Made by a program: the position numbers and the translations under genes. Positions 40,982 to 55,100 of a stretch of 64,000 bases of DNA are shown here, piece by piece; positions within the stretch are counted from its first letter, which is position 1; the number at the start of each line of letters is the position of its first letter. Source of the stretch: Caenorhabditis elegans (lineage: Eukaryota; Nematoda; Chromadorea; Rhabditida; Rhabditidae). Location: contig NC_003280.10 in assembly GCF_000002985.6 (NCBI RefSeq), positions 2,418,001 through 2,482,000 of the forward strand, in the 5' to 3' direction. The notes beneath the pieces were generated by a model. It was not told the DNA's origin. It was given only the letters and a program-made list of their open reading frames with translations, and made no database searches.

Positions 40982-42850
40982 CTGAAAAATATTGAAAATT
41001 GAAAAAAAACACGGATTTTGAAACGTTCAACATTTTTTTACGAGATTTTTATTAATTTGAATTCTCCGTAGTTTATTTAGTCAATAGCTAAATTTTCAGC
41101 TCAAAATTCGAAAATTCCGTAAAATTCGGTGTTTTGAGGGTACTGTAGTCGGTGTTTGCGTACTTTTGGCGCTACCGTAACCCTCAAAACTTCAAAATTG
41201 AGCTAGAAACCTCTAGTTTTTGAGTTTCGAACTGAAATCTCTCAGGGAACTCGATTTGTCCGTGAAAATTTCAAATTACAAGTTTCAGTTCAAGAATTCC
41301 AGAAATTGCCGACTTTTAGAAGGTGGCAAAAATTTTCTCGAAATTTTCATTATCAAATTCGAATTCTCCGTCATTTTCTTAGCCTATCTGACAATTTTCA
41401 GCTCAAAATTCAAAAATCGCGTGAAATTCAGTGTTTTGGGGGTACTGTAGTCGGTGTTTGCGTACTTTTTGCGCTACCGTACCCCTCGAAGCTTCAAAAT
41501 TGACCTAGAAACCTCTAGTTTTCGAGTTTCAGACTGAAATTTTACGACGAATTTGAATTTGGCATTGAAAATCTTGGAATGTGAGAATAAAACTCATTTT
41601 CAGACAGAGTTCAGCCAAAAATTAAAATGTTGGATTTTGAGATAAAATACTCTAGTTTTGAGGGTACATTGTTGAATTTCAACAAGCAAATTAAATTTGC
41701 AACTAAACATGAATATAAGATCGCAAAATTGCCAATTATTTAAAAAAACGAAAATTCTTGAGAGATATCGATATAAATCTCAAAAATATCCCGCCGGGAG
41801 AAAAAAAAACCAAAAAATTTATCGACTTCTGCTCCGAAAAGTCTACTCGGAGGAGCACTTGGAGCACAAAATGTCGGAGCTCCTCCGACCCCACTGGGAA
41901 CACCTGTTGTTTCGGAAATCACTAGTGTAATGGGTCCCCCCACGTCAGCCGGGAGGGAAAAGCTCAGGAAGATGGAATTTAGAGAGAAAAGATCAAAAGA
42001 AAACACAAAAAAAAACGTAGTAAACCATATGATTTTTCAATATTTTTGCTTAAATTTTAGTTAGATTTTTTTAAATTTGAGGTACCAACTTCAAATTTCA
42101 GACATTTCCCAAAAGTTTGAGCATTTTTTACCTAAAAATTCGAATTTTACGCAAAATTTCCGAAATTTTTACACCCATATCGACCATATTCGCTTTAGAG
42201 TGAAATCTCGAGACGCGGCGCGGTTGCGTCGCGGTTTTCACTTGAAAATTTAGAAATTGAGCTAGCGACTTCTAGTTTTTCTTGTTTTATGACAAAATTT
42301 GATGGAGAACACGAATATGAAAAAAAAATAGGAAAAAATCCAGGTTTAGCATGATTTTCAGACAAATTTGTAGCTCTCCACATCAAAATTTTAGGCAACT
42401 TTTTTTTGGGCAACTTTTCCGCCGAAAATCCAATATTTTATTATGAATTCCAAATTCTTAGGCAAATTTGACCCGATATTCCTCAAAACTAGACGCTTCC
42501 ATTTTTGTCTGAAAACCCCCTGAAATTGGGGCTGAAATTTAATTTTTTGGGTTTTAAATATCTACACCGTGTTCTCTGCAAAATTTCAGTCGGAAAATCG
42601 AAAACTAGAAGTTTCTAGCTCAATTTTGAAATTTCTCGGGGTACTGTAGCGCCAAAAGTACGCAGACACCGACTACAGTACGCAAGAAACACCCGATTTC
42701 ACGCGATTTTCGAATTTTGAGCTGAAAATTCAGGGATAGACTAACAAAATGGCGGAGAATTCGACTTTGATAATGAAATTGTTGAGAAATTTCTTTAAAC
42801 ATCTGAAAATTCGACTTTTTTGAATAAAAAAAACAAGTTTTCGATTCAAA
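40982..42850. other. Intergenic DNA between tsr-1 and the Cys-rich gene
   Basis: Composed mainly of modular repeat units (plus cores near 41140 and 41443, minus core near 42650) and one GCGTCGCGG-core unit at about 42210. No gene is supportable. A short open stretch near 41850-41930 (GGAGCACTTGGAGCAC) has no homology I recognise. Confidence 0.45.
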
Positions 42851-42857
42851 AACATGA

Positions 42858-42863
42858 TTTATT
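42858..42863 (-). terminator. Poly(A) signal of tsr-1
   Basis: AATAAA on the minus strand, about 330 nt beyond the stop at 43193-43195. Confidence 0.6.
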
Positions 42864-43192
42864 CATAAGTTTTAATTGTGCGATTCTTTCACATAATATC
42901 TAACTTCTCGTCGTCGTCATCAAATCAATCTGATATTAAATAGTTTTGGTAAGAACGGGGTCTAGAGAAAGAGAGAAAAATCCAACAAAAAAAACTCGAA
43001 AAAAAAATTGAATATTACAGATAGCCGAGGGAAAATGTGGGGGAAAAAATTGAAAAACGAAAAAAAAATAAAAGAAACGAGGTAAAAATCGATGAAACCC
43101 TAGAAAATGAATGGAGAACTGAGACGGGAGCCAAACAAAATTCCTAAATGTTTGAAACTAAAAAATATTTTTTTCAAAAAACCGGAAAAAAT

Positions 43193-46100
43193 TTAGATGA
43201 ACAGCTTGGCGAGATCACGAGTATGGTTGAAGACGGCGTGGCGTTCTCGTCTGAAAAAATTATAGATTTTAGGCCTTAAAACGGTGTAAATCGGCCCGAA
43301 ATAGCCTAAATCGGCCTAAAGCGTCCTGATTCGGCCTAAATCGGCTTGAAGTGGCCTAGCAAGCCTGAATCCGTTAATCTTGGTCTGAATTGGCCGAAAT
43401 TCGCTTAAACAGGCTCTAGCTGGGAAAAGCGGCCCAAAATGGCCTAAATCGGACTAAAAAGCCCGAATCCGTTAATCTCGGTCTAAATTGACCGAAAATC
43501 GGCTTAGCTGGGCCTAATTGAGCTTAGCTTGGCCTTAAAAGGCCTAAATCTTAAAAAATTATGCCGTCGAAGCTAAAATCGGCCTGATCTGGGTTTTATT
43601 AGACTCAGCTAGCAAAAGACGGCCCAAAACAGCCTATTTCGGCCTGAAATAGTTCTACAAGTTTTTCAGTCGATTTTAGGCCGGATTTACACTAAAACCA
43701 CTTTTTAAAACTAGATATCGATTTTCGGGCCTAAAAAAGCCTAAGTTTAGGCCATTTCAGGCTTTTTCGGGCCGATTTCAGGCCTGAAACTTACTCTTTG
43801 CACACGGCCTCCACGAATTCTGTCAATTGTTGCGGTGTCGCTTTAACGGGATCATTTGGAAGTGCGGCGACAGCTTGAGTCAGGATTTGCTTGTATTTCT
43901 GCAAAAAATCGATATTTTTCATGGGTTCAAAATTTTTTCTCAAAATTTTCATGTCAAAATTCGAATTCCCCGCTATTCTCTTAGTCTATGTGTAAATTTT
44001 CAGCTCAAAATTCGAAAATCGCGTAAAATTCGGTGTTTCGGGGGTACTGTAGCCGGTGTTTGCGTACTTTTGGAGCTACCGTATCCCTGGAAATTTCAAA
44101 ATTGTGCTAGCGACTTCAAGTTTTCAACAATTAGGCCCAAATTTAGCGGGGAATCCGAATTTCACATTAATTTCCAGCTGAAATCCGTACCGATGGGTCA
44201 TTTCGCCCAACTTGCAGCACAACATCGGCCATTTCTCGTCGAATTTGTCCGGAATGACTGAAAAGGCACATGGAGAGTGCGTTGGTGACGATGCTTTGCG
44301 CGTTCCGATTGACAAGAGTTTGGGCTGCGGTGACGCCAGCGTCAGTGTAGGAAGCCTGAAAAAATAGGCTGGTTAGGGGGGAAATCGGGCTGAATCGGTC
44401 TGCAAATTCAAAATTTCACATAAATTGTTTTGAATTCGTTTTCAGCTTGTTTTGGGCTTCAAAATGAGTATAATCATGAATGGGTTTTTCAAATTTTGGG
44501 ATTTAGGCCTTTTTTGGGCCTAAAGCGGCCTGAAAATTCAATATTTTACAGGAAAAGTAATGAAATCGTAATCGGCCTCTTTTTGGCTTTATAATGAGTA
44601 TAACAATGATGGCTTTCAACATTTTGAGATTTTAGGCCTAAAGTGGGCTTAATTTGGGCATAAATCGGCCTGGACCGGCCTGAAAATTCAAAATTTCACA
44701 CGGAAACTATTTTTATCGAATTCAGCTCATTTTAAGCCTCAAAATGGGTATAATCATGCAGGGGTTTGAAATTTTCAGATTTTAGGCCTAAACTGGGCAT
44801 ATATTGGGCCTAAATCGGCCTGAAAATTCAAAATTTCACACGGAAACTTTTTTTTTTCGAATTAAGCTCATTTTAAGCTTCAAAATGGGTATAATCATGC
44901 AGGGATTTGAAATTTTCAGATTACAGGCCCAATTTAGGCCTAAATCGGCCTATTACGGCCCAAAATCCGAACAACTTCAAACCCAGGCATGATTATACTT
45001 ATTTGAAAGCTCTCGGCGTGCTGATTCTGATAAGAGCATTTTCACAAGCTCATCGAGCCATTTCACCGCAATTTTCTACCTTTTTCGCAGTGGCCAACTG
45101 CTCGAGCACCTCCATAATGAACTTATTAACGCTGCGATTCGCATCAGGATGGTCCAATCGAATGTTCAACACGGCACAGATGAACAGAAGCTCCGAAACA
45201 GGATCCGTGAAGAATATCGACGTGGCACGCATTGTGAAGCGTTGAGCCAACCGGAATAGGTCGTCTACAGTATCCGGATGGTTGATGGCTCCCTGGCCGA
45301 CGAGTAGGGGAAATGTGTGACGTGCGAGGGTCTGAAACAAGGATAATTAGTTATTGAGAAGATTTGGGAATTTTTGAAAAAATTGGGAAAAATTTTTTTT
45401 GTTGTTGAATTTTTTCACTTTCCGAGGCCTAAAATTTTTTTCCCGGATTTTTTCCCAGAATTTTCATTATCAAATTCAAATTCCCCGCTATTTTCTTAGT
45501 CTATTCCCCAATTTTCAGCTCAAAATTCGAAAATTGCGTAAAATCGGGTGTTTTGGGGGTACTGTAGTCGGTGTTTGCGTACTTTTGGCGCTACAGTAAC
45601 CCGGGAAACTTAAAAATTAAGCTAGAAAGGGCTAGTTTTCGGCGCCAAAATTTTGCAGGGAATTTCAATTTGTCACTAAAACTGCAAATTTCCGAGTTTC
45701 AGCCCAAGAATTTCAGAAAATTATGGATTTTCAAAAGTTCAAAAATTTTTCTCAAAAAATTTAAATGTAAAATTTGAATTCCCCGTAATTTTCTTAGTCT
45801 ATCTGTAAATTTTCAGCTCAAAATTCGAAAATCGCGTAAAATTCATTGTTTCTGGGGGTACTGTAGTCGGTGTTTGCGTACTTCCGGGGCTACCGTAACC
45901 CTTGAAATTTCAAAATTGAGCTAGAAAGCTCTAATTTTCGGCGTCTAGGCCGAAATTCCGCAGGGAATTCGAATTTGTGGATAAAAATGCTCACATCAAG
46001 CATCTGAAGGAGCCCGGGGCGCATTTTGTCGAGCTGTCCGTACTCGTCGACTATAACCGACGCCAAGTAGAGGTACGAGCTGTGACGGTGCTTCGGGTAC

Positions 46101-49100
46101 GTTTCGATCATCTGAAAAATTGGGATTTTAAGCAATTTTAGGTAATTTTTTATCAAAAATTCAGATTTTCGAGCATTTTTCTGCCTTACCATAGTAACAA
46201 CGGGCTCCACAAACGGCATACTTTGTGCTCCGAGAGCCCGGAATATCAGTCGACACGAGCGTATCGAGTGCTCAATGAGCCGTGGAGTTCCTTCGAATTT
46301 TCGCGTCGATTTCAGTAGAGCGTCTATGCATTGTTGAATTACTGTGAACCATGGAATCTCGGCTGGCGGCTGCTTAGAGCCCGATGTCCAGACATCTGGA
46401 AAAATTATGAAAAATTACAAGTTTTTGAGTGAAAAATGAAAATTTGGGCATAGCTTCCGCATCCCCGGTGACAAATGTGCTCTATTGCACAAATTGTTGG
46501 CTGGAATACGGTATTTATTGCATGTTTCAGCCGAGAATACCAACTATTCAAACCATCAATTTGGATAGAAGCACACAAGTCACAGAAATTTCGAAATTTT
46601 GGGGAATTTCAGATTTTTTGAAATTTTGAATTAAAAAATTCCAATTTTTCTGCCAATTTTCTAATGTTTTTTCGATGAAAATCCTAAATTTACAAGGTTA
46701 TCTCAATTTTTGGCCAACAAACAGCCAGATTTTCCGATTTTTTCCTCAAAAAACCGCTCTGTTATGCCTTAAATTCAAAATTTTCATAGCACACGCGTTG
46801 CGGTCGCGTCGCGGTTTTATCTAGAAATTTCAAAATGAAGCTAAAAGCTTCTAGTTTTCGAGTGTCGAAGCCAAATTTTATAAGGAATTCGATTCTGGAA
46901 CCCAAAATGCCGGGAAAATTGAATTTCCAGAAAATTTTGGACCGAATTTTCAGATTTTTTGCGCTGTTTTAAGACTTTCTGTTAATTTCTCAAGGTTTTC
47001 ATGTGGAAATTCGAAATTCTCGCAATTTTCTTAGTCTAATCCAGAATTTTCAGCTCTAAATTCAAAAATCGCGTGAAATTCGGTGTTTGCGTACTCTTGG
47101 CGCTACCGTACCCCTGGAAAACTCAAAATTGACCTAGAAACCTCTAGTTTTCGATTTTCAGGCCCAAATTCTCAGGAGTTTCCGATTTTCAAAATAAAAA
47201 TCGATAAAAACCCCAAATTTCAGTCAAATTTTCGCATTTTTTCTGGGCTCCGAGCACCTTTAAACACACAAGCACATCGATCAATCCAAAGCATAGGCCG
47301 TGTGGCCAGGGAAGCCCAAGCTTCATTGGCCTTACTGCCACGTGGTGGTGCTCCTTCGTTCTCCTTATTGGCTCCAGCGGCTCCGGCTCCGGCAGTGTTA
47401 TTATTGGTAGAAGACGCGGCAAAAGTGGCGTCAGTGGCGTCGGTTGCCTGAAACTTGGGAAAAATTGGATTTTTAGGCCTAAAAATGGGATTTTCTGCTC
47501 AAAAATCCCATTTTTGATCGGAAAAATCTGAATTTTCAAGCTTTTTAGCTGAAATTTTTGGATTTTTAGCTCCAAAACTAGGGTTCTGAGCCAAAAAAGC
47601 CAATTTTCAACCATTTTCCCCCGCGAAAAATTGTATACCCGAAGCAAATTTCGAACGATTGGCTCGCAAAGCTGCTCCATCGCAATTTTGGCCTCATGGG
47701 CCGGCAGTTTCGAGGCGATCATTGAAATGGCCCGTGTCAGTGAGCAAATCGCCTCTTCGACTTTTGCTCCGTTCGTTGTCGTCTGTTCCAGTACTCCGAT
47801 GAGTGTGAGCAGTTGTGGGAGAAGTGGAGTCATTTGGACAGCGCATTTTGAGGTGATCTGGAAAAAAAATTTTTTTTCAAAAATTTTTCTGCACATTTTC
47901 ATTGTGAAATTCGAATTCCTCACCATTTGTTTAGTCTCTCCTTAAATTTTCAGCTCAAAATTCGAAAATCCCGTAAAATCGGGTGTTTTGGGGGTACTGT
48001 AGTCGGTGTTTGCGTACTTTTGGCGCTACCGTAACCCTCGAAATTTCAAAATTGAGCTAGAAACCTTTAGTTTTCCGCCGCGAAGCCAAAATTTTGCGGA
48101 AAACTCGAATTTGTCACTGAAACTGCCGACTTCCGAGTTTAGGTCCAAAAATTTCCGAGAATTCGGAATTTTCATTAGTTCAAAAAATTTTCTCGGAATT
48201 TTCATTGTGAAATTCGAATTCTCCGTCATTCCTTTATTCTAGCCCTGCATTTTCAGCGCAAAATTCAAAAATCCCGTAAAATCGGGTGTTTTGGGGGTAC
48301 TGTAGTCGGTGTTTGCGTACGCATGGGGCTACAGTACCCCTCGAAATTTCAAAATTGAGCTAAAAACCTCTAGTTTTTAATTTCTAAGTCCACATTTTGC
48401 GAGGAATTCGAATTTGGCACAAAAACTCTGAATTTTTGAGTTTCAATCCAAGAATTTTAGACAATTATCGATTTTTGTTCAGCTTAAAAATTTTTCTCGA
48501 AATTTTCATTATCAAATTCGAATTCCTCGCCATTTCTTTAGTCTATCCATGAATTTTCAGCTCAAAATTCGAAAATCCCGTAAAATCGGGTGTTTTGGGG
48601 GTACTGTAGTCGGTGTTTGCGTACTTCTGGCGCTACCGTAACCTTCGAAAACTCAAAATTGAGCTAGAAACCTCTAGTTTTCGGGTTTCTGGCGGAAATT
48701 TCGCGGGGAATTCGAATTTCACCTCTAAAAACTTAAAAACCCACTCGATCAAAGCAGAGAGCCACGTGGCTCGCGTATCGAGTATCCGTCGCAAACTGAA
48801 GTGTCCATCGGACGACGGGCTCTGCAAAAAAAAACATTTTTATTCAAATTTTCCACATTTTTTCCCAGAATTTACCCAATAAATTGCTGTGCTGCTCGAA
48901 CCAATCATTCAAATCCGAAATTAGAGACAATGAAGTGGCAATCAGTGCAGGCGGTGATTGGACAGGCAATGAGCAAATGAGCTGGAGCACTTCGGGCATA
49001 TTTGTGTCGGATTCCCTGAAAAATTTGAATTTTTAAAACAATTTTTTTCAGTGAAAAATGAAAATTTGGGCATAGCTTCCGCATCCCCGGTGACAAATGT

Positions 49101-52100
49101 GCCCTATTGCACCGAATTGTTGGCTGGAATACGGTATTTATTGCATGTTTCAGCCGAGAATACCAACTATTCAAACCATCAATTAGGATAGAAGCACACA
49201 AGTCACAGAAATTTCGGATTTTGGGGATTTTTTGAAATTTTTTTAGACAATTTTTCAAACTTTGGGTAGAAAAATCCAAATTTTTTTGAATTTTTCGATG
49301 AAAAATCTTAAATTCTAATGTTATCTCAATTTTCGGACTAAAAATGTGATTTTTCCTACAAATCTCTCTCTGTTTAGGCTTAAATTCGAAAATTTCATAG
49401 CACACGCGTTGCGGTCGCGTCGCGGTTTCAGCTAGAAATTTCAAAATGAAGCTAAAAGCTTCTAGTTTTCGAGTATCGAAGCCAAATTTTATGAGGAATT
49501 CAATTCTGGAACTCAAAATACCCAGAAAATTGAAAATTGTTGTTCAGCCAATTTTGAACACACAGTTTTTTTCGAACAAAAAATTTTTTTTTTGAAAATT
49601 TTCAACTAAAATCTCCATTTTTCACGAAATTTCCCGGTTTTTTCTGAATTTTCATCGATTTTCATAATTTTTTCGTCCAAAAAATAATTATTTCGACTAA
49701 ATTGGCAATTTTTACTGTTTTTCGGTCAAAAAGTTCCAATTTTCTGGTAAAAAAGTGTTTTTTGTAAATTTTTCGCCTACTAAAAATCCAGTTTTTTCGT
49801 GATTTTCAGCAGATTTTTGCATTTTTTCGGCCAAAAATCGGGGTTTTTCGGGATTCAGTGAAAACTCGAAAAACTGCATGTTTTAAAGGCCAAAACATGT
49901 CAAAAAAAGCCCGGGAAATCTCAGATTTTCTGGAATTTCCCTTTAAAAAAAAACATACGGCAGTAGGTTCTGAACCACTGCAGACATCACAAAAAGCGCC
50001 GATTCCGACTCTTCCCACGAGGCGTTGGGCTTATGACAGCACTCGATAAGCTTCTGATGCATCATTTGAATACATTTATCCGAGTTCACAATGAATACAA
50101 CATCACGTAGAGCTTCGACGGCTTTCAGGCGGAATTCTCCAAATTCTGAAGTTTCATCGAGTAGATCATCGACGTCATCGGCGTCAAGTTTACAGTGTTC
50201 GTAGAGGCATTGAATGAATTTCTCAGCGTACGGACGGAAGCGGCCAATATATTGATCATCGTCATATTTGAAGAGCTCTTCGGTGATACGGTACCACACA
50301 TTGAATGACATCTCGATGAGCTGCAGCAAGAAAATTGCGATTTTTAGCTTGAAAATGAAATTTTATCTGAAAATCCGTGCCAAAATCGGATTCCCCGCTG
50401 TTTTATTAGTCTAATCCTAAATTTTCAGCTCAAAATTCGAAAATCGCGTAAAATCTGGTGTTTTGGGGGTACTGAAGATGGTGTTTGCGTACTTTTGGCG
50501 CTACCGTACCCCAGGAAATTTCAAAACAAAGCTAGAAAGTTCTAGTTTTCGCGGTTCAGACTGAAATTTTATGGGGAAATCGAATTTGAGATGAAAATTC
50601 AAAAATTTTAAGCATTTTGTTGGATTTCTCGAATTTTTGCCAATTTTCGATGTCTCGTAATAATTTTGGCCGGTTTTTAATATAAAATTCGAATTCCCCG
50701 CTGCTTTCTTAGACTAATCCTAAAATTTCAGCTCAAAATTCGAAAATCGCGTAAAATCTGGTGTTTTCGGGTACTGTAGTCGGTGTTTGCGTACTCATGG
50801 AGCTACCGTAACCTCCGAGACTTCAAAATTGAGCTAGTGAGCTCTAGTTTTCGGTGTCTAGGCTGAAATTTTGTGGGGAATCTGAAAATAATCGAATTTT
50901 AGTCAACTTACAGCCCAATCATGGTGCTTAGCGACTAGGAGCAGAAGCTCAAAGCATGCCAGGCTCCCGATTGCCGCCGGATCCGGATTCGCTTCGTTGA
51001 CGATTTGCACATAGAAGGATTCGACCATCTCAACAAATATACGAGCAATATTCTGAAAAATCGATAATTTATTGATTTTTTCTGGGGAAAAATTGATTTT
51101 TTATGGATTTTTCCGCCGAAAATCGATTTCTCACATTTCCCGGGCCGAAATTTATCGATTTTCTCAATTTTTCAGCTCAAAATCCACCAAATTTCTCCAT
51201 TTTTCCGCTACCTGAAGCCGATCAAAATCCTCCACTTGCTGAGCTTTCTCAAAAGCCGAAACCAGTGAAATGACTCCGCGATGCACAACTTCTGCGAGTT
51301 TTCTGTGCATTTCTAGGTCTTCAACACGATAAAGTGCCTGTACAATGCAATTTGTCGCAGTTTCATGGAGACATGACGGAATTATCGGGTCGATCGAGGC
51401 GATCACGTGGAAAATCATGGAAATTAGTGGTGACGCGGCAAAGTGATCTGTACGCATTTGATGGTTTTGTAGGTTCGATTCTAAGCATTTGAAGACCTGC
51501 AAGTTATCTTTAAATTTAAGGGAAAAATTTTTGAAATTTCAAAAAAAAAAATTTTTAATTTTTTTTTGTGCTGAAAATTTTTCTTTCAACTCAATTTTCA
51601 AATTTCCGACTTCAAAACCGAATTCTCTGTAAAATTTGGGCCAGAAACTCGAAAACTAGAGGTTTCTAGCTCAATTTTGAGTTTTCGAGGGTTACGGTAG
51701 CGCCAAAAGTACGCAAACACCGACTACAGTACCCCCGGAAACACCCGATTTAACGGGATTTTCGAATTTTGAGTTGAAAATTTAAAGATAGACTAATTGA
51801 ATGACAGGGAGCTTGAATATTTTATCAAAAATTTGCTGGAAAATCTTTTAACCTCCAAATTTCAGCAAAAATTCGAATTTTTACTAGTTCAAAAATTTTT
51901 CTCGAAATTTTTATGCGGAAATTTGAATCCCCCGCCATTTTCTTAGTCAATCCATGAATTTTCAGCTCAAAATTCAAAAATCGGGTAAAATTCGGTGTTT
52001 GGGGGTACTGTAATCGGTGTTTGTGTACTTTTGGCGCTACAGTAACCCGGGAAATTTCAGACTTGTCCTAGAAAGCTCTAGTTTTCGACATTTAGCCTGA

Positions 52101-55100
52101 AATTGTGCGGGGAATCCGAAAATAATAGAATTTCAGCCAAACCATTAGTTTTAAAATCCAAAAGTCGAAAAATTTTCCGAAAAAATTAATTTTCAGTACT
52201 TCAAAAATTTTTTCTCAGAGTTTTCATAATTGAATTCGAAGTCCCCGCTATTTTCTTAGTCTATCCCTGAATTTTCAGGCCAAAATTCGAAAATCCCGTC
52301 AAATCGGGTGTTTTGGGGGTACTGTAGTCGGTGTTTGCGTACTTTTTGGGCTACCGTAACCCTCGAAAGCTCGAAATTGAGCTAGAAGCCTCTAGTTTTC
52401 GGTTTCCCAACTGAAATTTTGTGAGGAATTCGAATTTTGAATAGAAACGTCGAAATTAAGAGTATTTACAAGGATTATTTCGAAATTTTGTTAATTTTCG
52501 ATATCTCATAATAATTTTCGCAGGTTTTTAATTTAAAATTCGAATTCCCCGCTGTTTTCTTAGTCTACCCATGAATTTTCAGCTCAAAATTCGCAAATCC
52601 CGTAAAATCGGGTGTTTTGGGGGTACTGTAGCCGGTGTTTGCGTACTTTTGGCACTACCGTAACCCCCGAGAACTCAAAATTGAACTAAAGAGCTCTAGT
52701 TTTCAAATTTAAGAGCCAAATTTAACGGAGAATTCGAATTTGAGCATGAAAATCGTCTAGGTCGGAGAGAAATCGGATTTTTAGCCGATTTTTTTCAAAT
52801 TTTTTCGGCTTAAAAGCTAGCGACTTCCGGTTTTCGATAATGGAGGTTAAAGTGCGTACTCTCTTGAGAACATCCGCATTCGAATGAAACTTTTCGAGCA
52901 CATGCGACAAGAAAGTGATCATCGGTTGCTCACAAGCGGCGAGCTCATTTCGTATCGCGTGCCGCCGATTCTCGCCAACTCCACGGATTTGTTCGACTTC
53001 TTCAGGAAATACTTGAAGCAGAGTCAGTGTCATTACGGTACGGTCGCCTTCGAGGGCTTGGCATCTGGAAATTTCAGGTTTTTCCAGGCATTTCTCTCAA
53101 AATTACGCACTGATTCAACAGCTCAAAAATCCAATTATTCCACGTCGGCACCTGAATGTACAAGTCGGCTATGGCAAGGCATAACTGTGTAGATGTGGCT
53201 TCTGATTGAGCATCATGAGCGGATGCTCCGTGGCGACTGCAAAAAAATTTGAAAAAATGGAAAAAATTGCAAGTTTTTGAGTGAAAAATGAAAATTTGGG
53301 CATAGCTTCCGCATCCCCGGTGACAAATGTGCTCTATTGCACAAATTGTTGGCTGGAATACGGTATTTATTGCATGTTTCAGCCGAGAATACCAACTATT
53401 CAAACCATCAATTAGGATAGAAGCACACAAGTCACAGAAATTTAGGAATTTTTTTAAGACAATTTTTCAAATTTTGGGTAGAAAAATCCAAATATTTCCG
53501 AATTTTTCGATGAAAAATCTTAAACTCTAATGTTATCTCAATTTTTCGGCTAAAAATGCAATTTTTCCTTCAAATCTCTCTCTGTTTATGCTTCAATTCG
53601 AAAATTTCATAGCATGCGTTGCGGTCGCGTCGCGGTTTTATCTAGAAATTTCAAAATGAAGCTAAAAGCTTCTAGTTTTCGAGTATCGAAGCCAAATTTT
53701 ATGAGGAATTCAATTCTGGAACTCAAAATACCGAGAATATTGAAATTTCAGAAAATTTTGGACCAAATTTTCAGATTTTTTGCGAATTTTAAGACTTTCT
53801 GTTTTTTTTGTCAAGTTGAAGTTAAAATTTTTATCAGAAACTTCATTTCTTACCAAATTTGCTAATTTTCACAAGTTTTTTGAGTGAAAAATGAAAATTT
53901 GGGCATAGCTTCCGCATCCCCGGTGACAAATGTGCTCTATTGCACAAATTGTTGGCTGGAATACGGTATTTATTGCATGTTTCAGCCGAGAATACCAACT
54001 ATTCAAACCATCAATTAGGATAGAAGTACACAAGTCACAGAAATTCCAGATTTTTTGAAATTTCGAATTAAAAAATGCCAATTTTTCTAAATTTTTTCGA
54101 TGAAATGTTCGAATTTTAAGGCTATCTCAATTTTTGGCGGAAAAAATAGTGAAATTTTCCGATTTTTTGCGATTCTCTCCTCCAAACCAGCCTGATCAGC
54201 GTTAAATTCGAAAATTTAACAGCACGCGTCGCGGTTTCGGCTAGAAATTTCAAAATTGAGCTAGAAACCTCTAGTTTCCAGTTTGAAAGCTCAAATTGAA
54301 CGGAGAATTCGAATTTTAAATAGAAATCTCGAAATTTAGAGCATTCTCGAGGATTTTTCGAAACAAACACCGAATTTCACGAGATTTTCGAAATTTTAGC
54401 TGAAAATTCAAGAAAAATCTGAAATTTTGCCATTTTTTAGCCCAAAAATTGAGATTTTCATTTAAAAAAAATCAGAAAATCGAGGGGTTTTCCTTGAAAA
54501 AGTCGGAAAATTGTCAAAAAATCTGGAATTTCCCAGACTCGAAAATATGGCAAAAATTGGAAAAATCGACATTTTTGAGTGAAAATCTGTGAAAATCGCG
54601 TTAAAAAAGTAGATTTTCGCCAGAAAATCACTGGAAATTGGGAAAAATCCGAGATTTTGAGCCAAAAAAATGACAAAAGTTCAGAAAAATCTCAATTTTT
54701 GTTCCTCAAAACAGAAAAAAGTGTTAGTTTTTAAATTTTTAGCCGAAAAAATTCGTAAAAAACCGATTTTTTCCACGATTTTTAACCAATTTTAGCTAAA
54801 AACTATCAGTTTCTCACATTTTTCAATCCGAAATTTCCAAAAAAAAAAAACGGTTTCCCCATGTTTTCAGTGTATTTTCGAATTTTCTGTGCTTAGAAAC
54901 TGTCAAAATCGGAATCCCCAGGAAATTTGAATCGGAAAATCGAAAACTAGAGGTTTCTGGCTCAAATTTGAGTTTTCGAGGGTTACGGTAGCGCCAAAAG
55001 TACGCAAACACCGAATTTCACGAAATTTTTGAATTTTGAGTTGAAAACTGAAGTTTAAGACGAGAATTGGGCAAGAAAATTGAATTTCAAATCAGATTTC

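Noticed and set aside
47189..47926. 245-residue minus-strand open frame as a single exon
   Set aside because: It covers two real tsr-1 exons plus the intron between them; splice sites at 47639 and 47447 and homology to TNPO3 define the exons.
53074..53430. Recurring minus-strand open frame (CASILIDGLNSWYSRLKHAI) in several 116-bp cores
   Set aside because: Copy 2 is frameshifted, the frames end in unrelated sequence, and some copies lack the start. The similarity is DNA repeat identity, not a conserved protein.
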